A DNA stretch of 22,574 nt from Phycisphaerales bacterium UBA2396 (GTDB lineage Bacteria > Planctomycetota > Phycisphaerae > Phycisphaerales > UBA1924). The notes beneath the pieces were generated by a model, which was given only the letters and a program-made list of their open reading frames with translations, did no database searches and had not been told where the DNA came from. The DNA lies in NCBI GenBank assembly GCA_002343325.1, contig DDSG01000056.1:1-22574 (forward strand). The letters run 5' to 3'. Made by a program: the position numbers and the translations under genes. Below, piece after piece: positions 8,084 to 16,419 of the stretch (positions within the stretch are counted from its first letter, which is position 1; every line of letters begins with the position of its first letter).

Positions 8084-11000
8084 ATGCCCTCACGCTTCCT
8101 CGACAGACTGTCTCGCGGCCTGGTCGTCTTTGACGGCGGCATGGGCACGCAGATCCACAAGGTCAACCTCTCCATCGATCACGATTACTGCGGGTGCGAG
8201 AACTGCACGGACATCCTCGCCAAGACGAGGCCCGACGTGATCCAGGCGATCCACGAGCGGTACCTGGAGGCCGGGGCTGACGTCGTGGAGACCGACTCGT
8301 TCGGCGCATCGAAGCTTGTGCTGGCGGAGTTTGGCATCGCGGAGCGGACGTACGAGCTGGCTCGCGCGGCCGCGGAGGTTGGTCGGGCGGCGGCGGACAA
8401 GCACTCCACACGTGAGAAGCCTCGCTTTGTTGCAGGATCGATGGGTCCGGGCACAAAGTTGATCACGCTGGGGAACACCGACTGGGCGACGATGCTGGAC
8501 TCGTACCGCGAGTGCGCCCGCGGGCTGATCGACGGCGGGGCCGACCTCTTCATCATCGAGACGTGCCAGGACCTTCTTCAGGTCAAGTGCGCGATCAACG
8601 CGGTGCTGGCGGCGCTCGAAGAGAAGGGCAAGACGCCCCTCGACATCCCGATCATGGCGAGCGTGACGATCGAGAGCACAGGGACGATGCTGCTGGGCTC
8701 ATCGATCGAGGCCGCGGCGACGGCTCTGGCGTCATACCCGATTCTGTCTCTTGGGCTGAATTGCGCCACAGGCCCGACGGAGATGTCGGAGCACGTGCAC
8801 TGGCTCGGGAAGCACTGGCGTTCGAGCGGGCCTGGGCGGTCGCTGTCGGTGATGCCCAACGCGGGGCTTCCGATTCTCAACGAGGGTCGGACGGAGTATC
8901 CGCTCCAGCCGCAGCCGTTCGTCGAGGCGATGCAAAAGTTCATCGAGCAGGACGGCGTGAACATCGTCGGCGGGTGCTGCGGCACGACTCCCGACCACAT
9001 CAGCCTGCTGTCTCGCTGCGTCGATGAAGTGGCCCGGAAAGGGCGCAGCTCCCCCACCACCGTCGCGGTTTCGGGCACCATTCCCAAGGGGGCGACGTCG
9101 CTTTACAGCGTGACGGACTACCGCCAGGACAACTCGTTCCTGATCGTGGGCGAGCGCATGAACGCATCGGGCTCGCGGGCGTTCAAAAAGCTGCTGGAGG
9201 CGGAGGACTGGGATTCGATCGTCTCGCTCGCGAAGGAGCAGCTCCGCGAGGGGGCGCACGTGCTGGACCTGAACGTCGACTACGCCGGGCGTGACAACGC
9301 CCGCGACATGGCGGAGATCGTCAAGCGCGTGGTCCGCCAGGTCGACGCGCCGCTGATGCTCGACTCGACGCAGATCCGCACCATCGAGGCCGGTCTGCGA
9401 CACGCGGGCGGCAAGTGCATCATCAACTCGGCTAACTTCGAAGACGGCGAGCACAAGTTCGACGAGATCCTGTCGCTCGCGAAGACCTTCGGGGCCGCCG
9501 TCGTGATCGGGTCGATCGACGAAGACAAGCAGGCCTCGATGGCCCGCACGGCGGACCGGAAGTTCTTGATCGCCGAGCGCGGCCTGCGCCGGGCGGTCGA
9601 GAAGTTCGGCATGGATCCGGCCGACATCCTCTTCGATCCGCTCGTCCTGCCGATCTCGACGGGCATGGAGTCCGACCGCCGCTCGGCGCTCGAGCTGGTG
9701 GACGGCATCCGCCGGATCAGCACGGCATTCCCGGAGTGCCAGACCGTCGTCGGGCTGTCGAACGTGTCGTTCGGGCTCAATCCGGCGGCCCGGCTCGTGC
9801 TGAACTCGGCGTTCCTGCACGAGCTGCGCGAGGCCGGGCTCACCGGCGCGATCGTGCACGCGGGCAAGATCCTGCCACGCAACCGCATCCCGGACGATCA
9901 GTGGGCCGCCGCGGTCGATCTGATCTACGACCGGCGAGAGAAGGGCGACCCGCTCGCCGCGTTCATCGACCTGTTCAAGGACGCGACCACCGCGACGGCG
10001 AAGAAGGAAACAAAGAACCTCACGATCGAGGAGCGCCTCCGGGCACACATCATCGACGGCGAGAAGCAGGGGCTCAAGGAGTCTCTCGACGCCGCCCTCG
10101 AACGCTACAAACCCCTCGACATCATCAACGATCACCTGCTGGACGGGATGAAGACGGTGGGCGACCTGTTCGGCTCCGGTCGGATGCAGCTCCCGTTCGT
10201 GCTCCAGTCCGCCGAAGTGATGAAAATGGCCGTCGCGCAGCTCGAGCCCCTGATGGAACGTGCCTCGGGCAGCACCAAGGGCACGCTGGTCCTCGCGACG
10301 GTCAAGGGCGACGTGCACGACATCGGCAAGAACCTTGTCGACATCATCCTCACGAACAACGGGTACACCGTCATCAACATCGGCATCAAGCAGACGCTCG
10401 CCCAGATCATGGCGGCGTACCACCAGCACAAGCCTGATGCGGTCGGGCTGTCCGGCCTGCTGGTCAAGTCCGTCAACGTGATGGAAGAGAACATCGACGA
10501 GCTCAACCAGGGCACCGAACGCCCTCGCCTCATTCTCGGCGGCGCGGCGCTCACCCGGCACTACTGCGAGGGACACCTTCGCCCCAAGTACAAGGGCGAG
10601 TGCTACTACGGCAAGGACGCCTTCGACGGGCTCCGCATCATGGACCTGATCACCTCCGGCAAGACTGACGCGCTCGCCGCCGAAATCGAGGAACGCCAGG
10701 GCAAGCGATCCAAGGCCGAAGAAACGATCCTCGCCTCCCGCGCGGCGAAGCTGGCCACGGCCAACACCCCGGGCAGCGAGCCGGCGGCGGCCTCCCCGAC
10801 AGAGATTGTTCGGTCGGATGTGTCGACGAGCGTGCCCGTTCCGACGCCGCCCTTCTGGGGGTCCCGTGTCGTTGAGGATGGCGCTCTGAACTTGGACGAC
10901 ATCTACCCGTTCATCAACCCCGTCGCGCTCTTCCGGGGCCAGTGGGGCTTCAAAAAGGGCGCCCTCTCTGATGCCGAGTACGACGCGATGATCGAGGACA

Positions 11001-11668
11001 AGGTGCTCCCGATCTTCGAGCGACTCAAAGCCCGCTGCAAGGCCGAGCGAATCCTCCAGCCCCGAGTGGTCTATGGGTATTTCCCCGTGAATGCCGTGGG
11101 CAACGACCTCATCGTCTACGCACCGCCCGCGAGTTCCCCCGGTCAGCCGCTCTCGCCCGGCAGCCTGCGCGAACTGCTCCGATTCACGTTCCCCCGCCAG
11201 CCCGACAAGAAGCGTCTGTGCATCTCGGACTTCTTCAAGCCCGCCGCGTCCGGACAGGTCGACGTGCTCGGCTTGCACTGCGTCACCATGGGTTCCAAAG
11301 CCTCCGAGGCCGCCAAGTCGCTCTACGCGAAGAACGAGTACCAGGAGTACCTCTACCTGCACGGCATGGGCGTCGAGACGGCCGAGGCACTCGCCGAGTT
11401 CTGGCACAAGCGGATGAGGCAGGAGCTCGGCATCGCCAACGACGATTCGCCCCGCATCAAAGACCTCTTCACGCAGCATTATCGGGGAAGCCGCTATTCG
11501 TTCGGCTACCCGGCCTGCCCCGACATGTCCGACCAGGACAAGCTCTTTGCCCTGCTGGACCCGGCCCGCATCGGCTGCCATCTCACCGAGAATCACCAGA
11601 TCGACCCCGAGCAGTCGACCAGCGCGATCATCGTCCACCACCCCGAGGCCAAGTACTTCAACGTGTAG
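8084..11668 (+). CDS. metH: Cobalamin-dependent methionine synthase
   Basis: 1194 residues, close to the usual ~1200, with all four modules in order. (1) Homocysteine S-methyltransferase, ~1-320: FDGGMGTQI near the start and the three zinc Cys, C227 in GLNCATGP and C298-C299 in VGGCCGTT. (2) Pterin (methyltetrahydrofolate) domain, ~340-620: GERMNASGS, LDLNVDYAGRDN, LMLDSTQ. (3) Cap and B12 domain, ~640-890: KGDVHDIGKNL with the cobalt-ligand H745. (4) Reactivation domain, ~930-1194: NPVALFRGQWGF and the AdoMet-binding stretch RGSRYSFGYPACPD (1134-1147). It methylates homocysteine to methionine in the cytosol and recycles folate. A Pro/Ala/Ser linker joins modules 3 and 4. I see no cobalamin or SAM riboswitch in the short 109-nt gap upstream. 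lpxB follows after 66 nt. Confidence 0.98.
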   Translation: MPSRFLDRLSRGLVVFDGGMGTQIHKVNLSIDHDYCGCENCTDILAKTRPDVIQAIHERYLEAGADVVETDSFGASKLVLAEFGIAERTYELARAAAEVGRAAADKHSTREKPRFVAGSMGPGTKLITLGNTDWATMLDSYRECARGLIDGGADLFIIETCQDLLQVKCAINAVLAALEEKGKTPLDIPIMASVTIESTGTMLLGSSIEAAATALASYPILSLGLNCATGPTEMSEHVHWLGKHWRSSGPGRSLSVMPNAGLPILNEGRTEYPLQPQPFVEAMQKFIEQDGVNIVGGCCGTTPDHISLLSRCVDEVARKGRSSPTTVAVSGTIPKGATSLYSVTDYRQDNSFLIVGERMNASGSRAFKKLLEAEDWDSIVSLAKEQLREGAHVLDLNVDYAGRDNARDMAEIVKRVVRQVDAPLMLDSTQIRTIEAGLRHAGGKCIINSANFEDGEHKFDEILSLAKTFGAAVVIGSIDEDKQASMARTADRKFLIAERGLRRAVEKFGMDPADILFDPLVLPISTGMESDRRSALELVDGIRRISTAFPECQTVVGLSNVSFGLNPAARLVLNSAFLHELREAGLTGAIVHAGKILPRNRIPDDQWAAAVDLIYDRREKGDPLAAFIDLFKDATTATAKKETKNLTIEERLRAHIIDGEKQGLKESLDAALERYKPLDIINDHLLDGMKTVGDLFGSGRMQLPFVLQSAEVMKMAVAQLEPLMERASGSTKGTLVLATVKGDVHDIGKNLVDIILTNNGYTVINIGIKQTLAQIMAAYHQHKPDAVGLSGLLVKSVNVMEENIDELNQGTERPRLILGGAALTRHYCEGHLRPKYKGECYYGKDAFDGLRIMDLITSGKTDALAAEIEERQGKRSKAEETILASRAAKLATANTPGSEPAAASPTEIVRSDVSTSVPVPTPPFWGSRVVEDGALNLDDIYPFINPVALFRGQWGFKKGALSDAEYDAMIEDKVLPIFERLKARCKAERILQPRVVYGYFPVNAVGNDLIVYAPPASSPGQPLSPGSLRELLRFTFPRQPDKKRLCISDFFKPAASGQVDVLGLHCVTMGSKASEAAKSLYAKNEYQEYLYLHGMGVETAEALAEFWHKRMRQELGIANDDSPRIKDLFTQHYRGSRYSFGYPACPDMSDQDKLFALLDPARIGCHLTENHQIDPEQSTSAIIVHHPEAKYFNV

Positions 11669-11734
11669 GGCTTCACCCGCAACTCTCTCGTCACCAGACC
11701 TTTCCACGGGCGGCGACCCGACCAACAATGACGC

Positions 11735-12946
11735 GTGCCGGAGGATCCCGCACAACCCTTCGAACGTCCGGTGCCGCCCCAGGTCGGCCCCGTTCTTCTG
11801 TTCACCGCCTTCGAGCCCAGCGGCGATGAGCACGCGTCGATCGTCATCGCCGAACTGAAGCGAAGGCACCCGGACCTTCCCGTCTTCGCCTGGGGCGGTC
11901 CGAAGATGAGCGCGGCCGGCGCAACCCTGGTCGAGCGCACCATCGACTCGGCCGTCATCGGAGTCCCGGGCCTCAAAAAGATCCGCGAGCACCTGAAGGT
12001 GATGGCCAGAATCGACCGCTGGATGAAGAAGCACCAGGTCGCGGTGCACATTCCGGTCGACTCACCAGGGGCAAACGACCCGATCTGCGACATTTCTCGC
12101 CGGCGCGGCGCCCGCGTTGTTCACCTGGTCGCCCCGCAGGTCTGGGCGTGGGGACGCTGGCGTGCCCGAAAGCTCCGGCGACGCACAGATCTGCTGCTCT
12201 GCCTCTTCGACTTCGAGGTGCGGTTCTTCGAGCGTCGCGGGATCCCGGCCCGATACATCGGCCACCCGTTCTTTGATGTCCCGCTTGATCTGCAGTCGCT
12301 CGACGAGCAGGCGGCCCACTTCCCCCGGGGCCCCATCCGCCTCGCCATGTTCCCCGGGTCGAGGCCCGACGAACTTTCGAAGCACTTCCCGCTCACCCTC
12401 GAGACCTATCGCCTGCTCAAGGCCCGCTACGCCGATCTGGTCGGCGTGGTCGCCGCGGCCCACCCCGAGGCCGAGCGGGTTCTCCGCGACATCGCCGCCC
12501 GGCAGGGTGGTTGGCCCGATTCGGTGCGCATCGTGACCGGACAGACCAACGCCGTCGTCCGCTGGTGCGATCTCGCGCTGGTCAAGAGCGGGACGATCAC
12601 CCTGCAGGTCGCCCGGCAGGCCAAGCCGATGGTCGTCTTCTACCGCAAGGCCAACCCACTGCTCTATCTCCTCATCAAGACAGTTCTGGCGACCAAGCAC
12701 TTCAGCCTTCCCAACATTCTCGCCCGACGGGAGATCATCCCCGAGTTCGTGCCGCACTTCGGAGGCCCGGATCGGCTCGTCCGCGAGCTCGATCGCCTTA
12801 TCGCCTCGCCGGAAGCGATGGAACAGCAGCGGAACGACCTCCGCCAGCTTCTTGCACCGATGCTGACCGGCAAGGCAGCCCTTCGCGCCGCCGATGCGAT
12901 CGAAGAGTTCGCAGGACTCTCGCCACGCGCGACGACCCCTATCTGA
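11735..12946 (+). CDS. lpxB: Lipid-A-disaccharide synthase (GT19)
   Basis: 403 residues from a GTG at 11735. No ribosome site is evident, and a GTG at 11771 (codon 13) is an alternative start. The ATG at 11728 is out of frame. The GT19 family joins UDP-2,3-diacylglucosamine and lipid X at the inner membrane. Visible family marks: FEPSGDEH (26-33; GE(T/A)SGD in E. coli), AWGGPKM, a VDSPGAND segment (108-115) in place of IDAPDFN with the catalytic-type Asp (D109), Pro and Asn kept, VAPQVWAWG (132-140; VSPSVWAW in E. coli), YIGHPFFD, MFPGSRPDEL, and the donor-site region VKSGTITLQVA. Lipid A genes occur in planctomycetes of this kind. Same strand as metH, 66 nt downstream, so possibly co-transcribed although functionally unrelated. 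Its 3' end overlaps the convergent transporter gene by 8 nt. Confidence 0.93.
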   Translation: MPEDPAQPFERPVPPQVGPVLLFTAFEPSGDEHASIVIAELKRRHPDLPVFAWGGPKMSAAGATLVERTIDSAVIGVPGLKKIREHLKVMARIDRWMKKHQVAVHIPVDSPGANDPICDISRRRGARVVHLVAPQVWAWGRWRARKLRRRTDLLLCLFDFEVRFFERRGIPARYIGHPFFDVPLDLQSLDEQAAHFPRGPIRLAMFPGSRPDELSKHFPLTLETYRLLKARYADLVGVVAAAHPEAERVLRDIAARQGGWPDSVRIVTGQTNAVVRWCDLALVKSGTITLQVARQAKPMVVFYRKANPLLYLLIKTVLATKHFSLPNILARREIIPEFVPHFGGPDRLVRELDRLIASPEAMEQQRNDLRQLLAPMLTGKAALRAADAIEEFAGLSPRATTPI

Positions 12947-14462
12947 ACCAGGCCACCAGCATCGGCCCCACGAACGTCAGGAACGTCGTGAGCAGCACGA
13001 TGCTGATCAGATTCAGCACAAGCCCCACTCGGACCATCGAACGGATCGGAACCCGCCCCGTCGCGTACGCCAGCGCGTTCGGCGGCGTCCCCATCGGCAT
13101 CATGAACGCCAGGCTTGCCGCCATCGCCACGGGAATCATCAGCAGCAGCGGGTCAACGCCAAGGCCCTTCGCCCCCGCCGCCGCGATGGGCAGGAATGTC
13201 GTCGCGATCGCGGTGTTGCTCGCAACCTCGGTCGCAAAGGTCACGATCGCCGCCACCGTCAGGATGATCAGGAACAGCGGCAGCCCGTCCAGCATCCCAA
13301 CCAGCGAGCCGATCGCCGTGTTCACTCCCGTCGTGCTCAACGCCTGCGCGAGCGACAGCCCGCCGCCAAAGAGCACCAGCACGCCCCACTGAATCGTCGA
13401 TGCTGTCGGCCAATCCAGCACGCGCGTTCCCCGCCCGTCCCTCGCCGGCAGAATAAAGAGCGCAAGAGCCGCCGCAACCGCAACGCCGGCCTCGCTCACC
13501 GCCCGGTCGACGCCGGTCCACGAACGAATCCACCCGTTCACCGCGTCAGTAAACACCCACATGAACCCCGCGGCGACCAACACCCCCACCACCGCTCGCT
13601 CGGGCCACGTCCACGAACCCAGCTCACGCAGCTCCTGCGTCACGTGCTCCTTGACCGTGGGTCCGCTCTCGAACCGGAAGGGGAACATCCACACCAGCAC
13701 CGCCCAACACATCGGGATGTACAACGCCACGATCGGAATCCCGACCAACGCAAACTGCCCGAACGTCAGCCGCTCCCCCGTGATCCGCTCGACCGTGGAC
13801 TGCAGCACCAGGTTGGGAGCGGTCCCGAAAAGTGTCCCGACCCCGCCGATCGTCGCCGCGTACGCGATGCCCAGCACCATGCAGAAGCCGAAGTTGTCGA
13901 GCCCTTCCGCACGCTCGGTCGAGCCCTCACGCGGACGCGCCCTTTCCGACTCAATAAGCCTCACCAGCGACATCCCGATGGGGAGCATCATCACCGTCGT
14001 CGAAGTGTTGTTCACCCACATGCTGACCAGCGCCGCCGCGATCATCGCACCGAGAACCAGGAACCGAGGGCCGAACGCGAACCGGGAAAGCACGATCAAC
14101 GCCACTCGCCGCGGAACCCCCCACCGTTCCATCGCCGCCCCGAGCATCATCCCGCCCATGAAGAAGAAAATCGTCGGATCCCCGTACGGGGCAGCCGCCG
14201 CCTGCACGCTCGACACCCCGAACGCCGGCAGCAAGATCAGCGGCAGCAGGCTCGTCGCCTCAAGCGGCACCGCCTCGGTCACCCACCAGACCGCCATCAG
14301 CACCCCGACCGCGCACGCCGCTCGACCCGCGTCGCTCAGACCCGACACCACCTTTCCTGCTTCGTCCTTCTGCTCAACAGGGAGCAACGCCCACACCAGC
14401 GCCGCCAGCACGGGGCCCAGCACCAACCACACCCAATTCCACCTCGATCGTCCGTGGCTCAT
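12939..14462 (-). CDS. DASS/SLC13-family sodium-coupled anion transporter
   Basis: 507 residues with about 11-12 hydrophobic segments. The DASS family carries dicarboxylates, citrate or sulfate with Na+. Two signature loops are visible: MWVNNTSTTVMMLP (148-161) in the first half and EVASNTAIATTFLP in the second, corresponding to the two SNT substrate/sodium-binding motifs; the first reads NNT here. WWVTEAVPLEATSLLPL (59-75) and AFMMPMGTPPNALAY also fit the family closely. The order of the two repeats and the length are normal. It starts 3 nt after the stop of the DUF486 gene and is probably transcribed with it. Its 3' end overlaps lpxB on the other strand by 8 nt. The substrate is not readable; a di- or tricarboxylate is most likely. 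Confidence 0.93.
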   Translation of the reverse strand: MSHGRSRWNWVWLVLGPVLAALVWALLPVEQKDEAGKVVSGLSDAGRAACAVGVLMAVWWVTEAVPLEATSLLPLILLPAFGVSSVQAAAAPYGDPTIFFFMGGMMLGAAMERWGVPRRVALIVLSRFAFGPRFLVLGAMIAAALVSMWVNNTSTTVMMLPIGMSLVRLIESERARPREGSTERAEGLDNFGFCMVLGIAYAATIGGVGTLFGTAPNLVLQSTVERITGERLTFGQFALVGIPIVALYIPMCWAVLVWMFPFRFESGPTVKEHVTQELRELGSWTWPERAVVGVLVAAGFMWVFTDAVNGWIRSWTGVDRAVSEAGVAVAAALALFILPARDGRGTRVLDWPTASTIQWGVLVLFGGGLSLAQALSTTGVNTAIGSLVGMLDGLPLFLIILTVAAIVTFATEVASNTAIATTFLPIAAAGAKGLGVDPLLLMIPVAMAASLAFMMPMGTPPNALAYATGRVPIRSMVRVGLVLNLISIVLLTTFLTFVGPMLVAWFR

Positions 14463-14465
14463 CGC

Positions 14466-14864
14466 TCAATGCCCCCCCGCCGCGGCGCTCTGAGGCCCCA
14501 TCCGCCCCATCATGCTCACCGCCACAGCCGCGAAGATCAGCAGCATCGCCACCAGATCGTTCCAGGTCGGACGCTCTTTCGCCACGGTAATCGTGAACAC
14601 CGTGAACACGGCCAGCGTGATCGCCTCCTGCATGATCTTGAGCTGAGGCAGCGTGAAGGGCCCCCCGTGGTCCACGTGTCCCATCCGATTCGCCGGCACC
14701 TGCAGGATGTACTCCGGCAATGCGATCAGCCACGACACCAGGATCGCCGCCGCGAGTGTCCAGGCCTTCTGCTTCACGTGGTAATACCACGCGAACGTCA
14801 TGAATGCGTTCGACAACACGAGCAGCCCGACCGTCCAAACCCACACAGGCACACCATTCGGCAT
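14466..14864 (-). CDS. DMT-family small membrane protein (DUF486)
   Basis: 132 residues from the ATG at 14864; an upstream extension of the open frame would run through the gene on the other strand and is not credible. Four hydrophobic helices. Distinctive DUF486 sequences: LSNAFMTFAWYYHVK, SWLIALPEYILQVPANR (44-60), TLPQLKIMQEAITL (71-84) and ERPTWNDLVAMLLIF (97-111). The family is related to half-size drug/metabolite transporters and has no firm function. The last ~12 residues are Gly/Ala-rich. First gene of a two-gene operon with the DASS transporter (3-nt gap). No Shine-Dalgarno sequence is present; a TATCCT box lies 6 nt before the ATG, so the mRNA may be leaderless. Confidence 0.93.
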   Translation of the reverse strand: MPNGVPVWVWTVGLLVLSNAFMTFAWYYHVKQKAWTLAAAILVSWLIALPEYILQVPANRMGHVDHGGPFTLPQLKIMQEAITLAVFTVFTITVAKERPTWNDLVAMLLIFAAVAVSMMGRMGPQSAAAGGH

Positions 14865-14870
14865 GCCGCG

Positions 14871-14899
14871 AGGATACCGGACCCTCGCCCGCATGCCCA
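14871..14899 (-). promoter_or_regulatory. Candidate promoter for the DUF486-DASS operon (leaderless)
   Basis: On the minus strand TGGGCA (14899-14894) and TATCCT (14876-14871) are separated by 17 nt, each matching the sigma-70 consensus at 4 of 6 positions. The -10 box ends 6 nt before the ATG, so the transcript would start at or next to the start codon. This is weak evidence alone; its value is the repeat of the same spacing at other genes here. Confidence 0.35.
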
Positions 14900-14906
14900 C
14901 TTTCCC

Positions 14907-14935
14907 TTGGCGTCCGAATTGGGCCGATGTAGACT
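14907..14935 (+). promoter_or_regulatory. Candidate promoter for the dockerin-protein gene (leaderless)
   Basis: TTGGCG (14907-14912) and TAGACT (14930-14935) are 17 nt apart, each with 4 of 6 consensus matches. The -10 box ends 7 nt before the GTG at 14943, and there is no Shine-Dalgarno sequence. It overlaps the divergent promoter region of the DUF486 gene in a 78-nt shared gap. Confidence 0.35.
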
Positions 14936-14942
14936 CCGCAGC

Positions 14943-16286
14943 GTGGCCCCCAGACTTCTCAACCTCCGCACCGCCGCCGCAGCGTCCCTCTGCGCCGCAG
15001 CGTCCACCCGCGCCGGCCCCGGGCCCGACGTGGTTATCGCCGACATCTTCGAGACCACTCGCTGGGGCACACGCGACGGCTTCACCGCCTACACCCTCGG
15101 CAACTACTCCTGCAACCTCGGAACCAGCCCCGCCAATTGGTACCGCGACACCCCGAACCATCCCGTCTTCGGACAGGCCATCTACCGGCTGAAGGATGGC
15201 CGATTCGAGCAAGTCGGGCAGGGTTTCGTCAAGCACGCCTTTGCCGTCAGCAGCTTCAATTACTGCGGCACCTGCCAGTTCCCTCCCAACCCCAACCAGC
15301 AACTCGGCGTCAACTGCGCCGACGCGTACACCGCCTCCCTTAACGGCGATTACGTTCGCCTGGGCCCCAAAAGCCAGGTCAACCCCTTCTCTGGCTCCAT
15401 CACGTTCCCGATCAACCTGACCGGCTACCCCACCCCTGACGCGCCTATCGGCCGCAGGATCCAGGTCGCCAACATCGACCTCGACCCGGCGCTCAATCCC
15501 GGCGCACGCTACTTCGTCGAGATGCACATCATCGCCGCCGATGACGCGGCCGCGGGCAACGCCCTCAACAACGCATCATTCCGCGAGGTTTCCGTCGGAA
15601 ATGCCCCATTCTCCCTCTCGCTCATCCCCGGACGACCGACACGCGTGGGGCTCTCCGCCATCGACGCCTGGCCCGAGATCGACCCTTCCGTGGTCCTCTC
15701 TTCCGCCGACATTCCGGGCGAAGGACGGCTCAAGCTCGCCTCCAAAGCCACCGACCTTGGCAACGGACTTTGGCGCTACACGTACGCCCTGTACAACTTG
15801 AACTCCCAACGCGCCGCCGCCAGCCTGTCGATCCCCATCTCCCTGTGCGCACCAACGCCGACCACCGAGCAAAGGTTGCCCCGCTGGCACAGCGGCGAGC
15901 CCTATGCCAATACCCCCTGGTCGGCGTCGATCATCGGCTCCCGCTTCGTCTGGCAGACAGAGGACGCCTCGGCGAACCCCAACGCCTCGGCCGTGCGCTG
16001 GGGCACCCTCGCCCGATTCGAACTCGTGACGTCCACTCCACCCGTCCGGAGAACCACCACAATAGGGTTCTTTGAGCCCGGCGAGACGGAAGATGCCCAC
16101 TTTGAGGCATTGGTCCCCAGCGGCTCTGCTGACATGGATGGTGACGGATTCTCGGACTTCTTCGACTTTGACGCGTTCGTCGCCGCCTTTGAGGTTGGTG
16201 CCCCCGAAGCGGACTTCGCCCCCGACGGCTTCATCGACTTCTTCGATTTCGACGCGTACGTAACTGCCTTTGAGCAAGGCTGTTAG
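14943..16286 (+). CDS. Secreted protein with C-terminal GC-type dockerin domain
   Basis: 447 residues from a GTG at 14943. This start gives a signal peptide (MAPRLLNLRTAAAASLC, cleavage probably after STRA) and no long upstream extension. The body (~27-390) is unrecognised by function, but its opening (DVVIADIFETTRWGTRDG, NHPVFGQAIYRL, a GRFEQVGQGFVKHAF segment, then a CGTC pair) resembles a secreted family I associate with Phycisphaerales. Six cysteines lie in the body. From residue 395 come two calcium-loop repeats, DMDGDGFSDFFDFDAFVAAF and DGFIDFFDFDAYVTAFEQGC, ending Gly-Cys: the GC-type dockerin, thought to anchor or sort exported proteins. In the first loop DxDxDG is intact; the second has lost part of the ligand set (DFAPDG). 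The same frame is open far upstream, but that part is antisense to the DASS gene and is not coding. Confidence 0.88.
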   Translation: MAPRLLNLRTAAAASLCAAASTRAGPGPDVVIADIFETTRWGTRDGFTAYTLGNYSCNLGTSPANWYRDTPNHPVFGQAIYRLKDGRFEQVGQGFVKHAFAVSSFNYCGTCQFPPNPNQQLGVNCADAYTASLNGDYVRLGPKSQVNPFSGSITFPINLTGYPTPDAPIGRRIQVANIDLDPALNPGARYFVEMHIIAADDAAAGNALNNASFREVSVGNAPFSLSLIPGRPTRVGLSAIDAWPEIDPSVVLSSADIPGEGRLKLASKATDLGNGLWRYTYALYNLNSQRAAASLSIPISLCAPTPTTEQRLPRWHSGEPYANTPWSASIIGSRFVWQTEDASANPNASAVRWGTLARFELVTSTPPVRRTTTIGFFEPGETEDAHFEALVPSGSADMDGDGFSDFFDFDAFVAAFEVGAPEADFAPDGFIDFFDFDAYVTAFEQGC

Positions 16287-16308
16287 TGTCCAGTTCGTAT
16301 CAACGCCG

Positions 16309-16334
16309 CGCGGCAAATCTGCTCTTGTGCCGCG
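16309..16334 (+). terminator. Possible weak terminator hairpin after the dockerin gene
   Basis: CGCGGCA (16309-16315) pairs with TGCCGCG (16328-16334) around a 12-nt loop, 22 nt after the stop codon. No U-tract follows, so termination would be inefficient or Rho-dependent. Confidence 0.3.
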
Positions 16335-16352
16335 AATTCGGACACATTGATC

Positions 16353-16381
16353 TTGACCCTCCTCTCCTTGCGGTCCATACT
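16353..16381 (+). promoter_or_regulatory. Candidate promoter for the PEP-CTERM gene
   Basis: TTGACC (16353-16358; 5 of 6 matches) and CATACT (16376-16381; 4 of 6) are exactly 17 nt apart. Transcription would start near 16388, leaving a ~187-nt leader before the ATG at 16575. This leader contains a perfect hairpin and a small open frame. Confidence 0.4.
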
Positions 16382-16419
16382 GCGATGGTGCGGCAGGTCG
16401 CCCGGGGAGCGTTCAGCCA

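Noticed and set aside
8732..12049. 1105-codon minus-strand open frame
   Set aside because: Antisense to metH and the start of lpxB. It arises from GC-rich third positions; the composition is dominated by Arg, Asp, Val and Leu with no domain.
12894..14942. N-terminal ~680 codons of a 1130-codon plus-strand open frame leading into the dockerin protein
   Set aside because: The translation is Arg/His/Pro-rich and low-complexity, and lies exactly antisense to the DASS and DUF486 genes, which have full family motifs. Only the part from the GTG at 14943 with its signal peptide is real.
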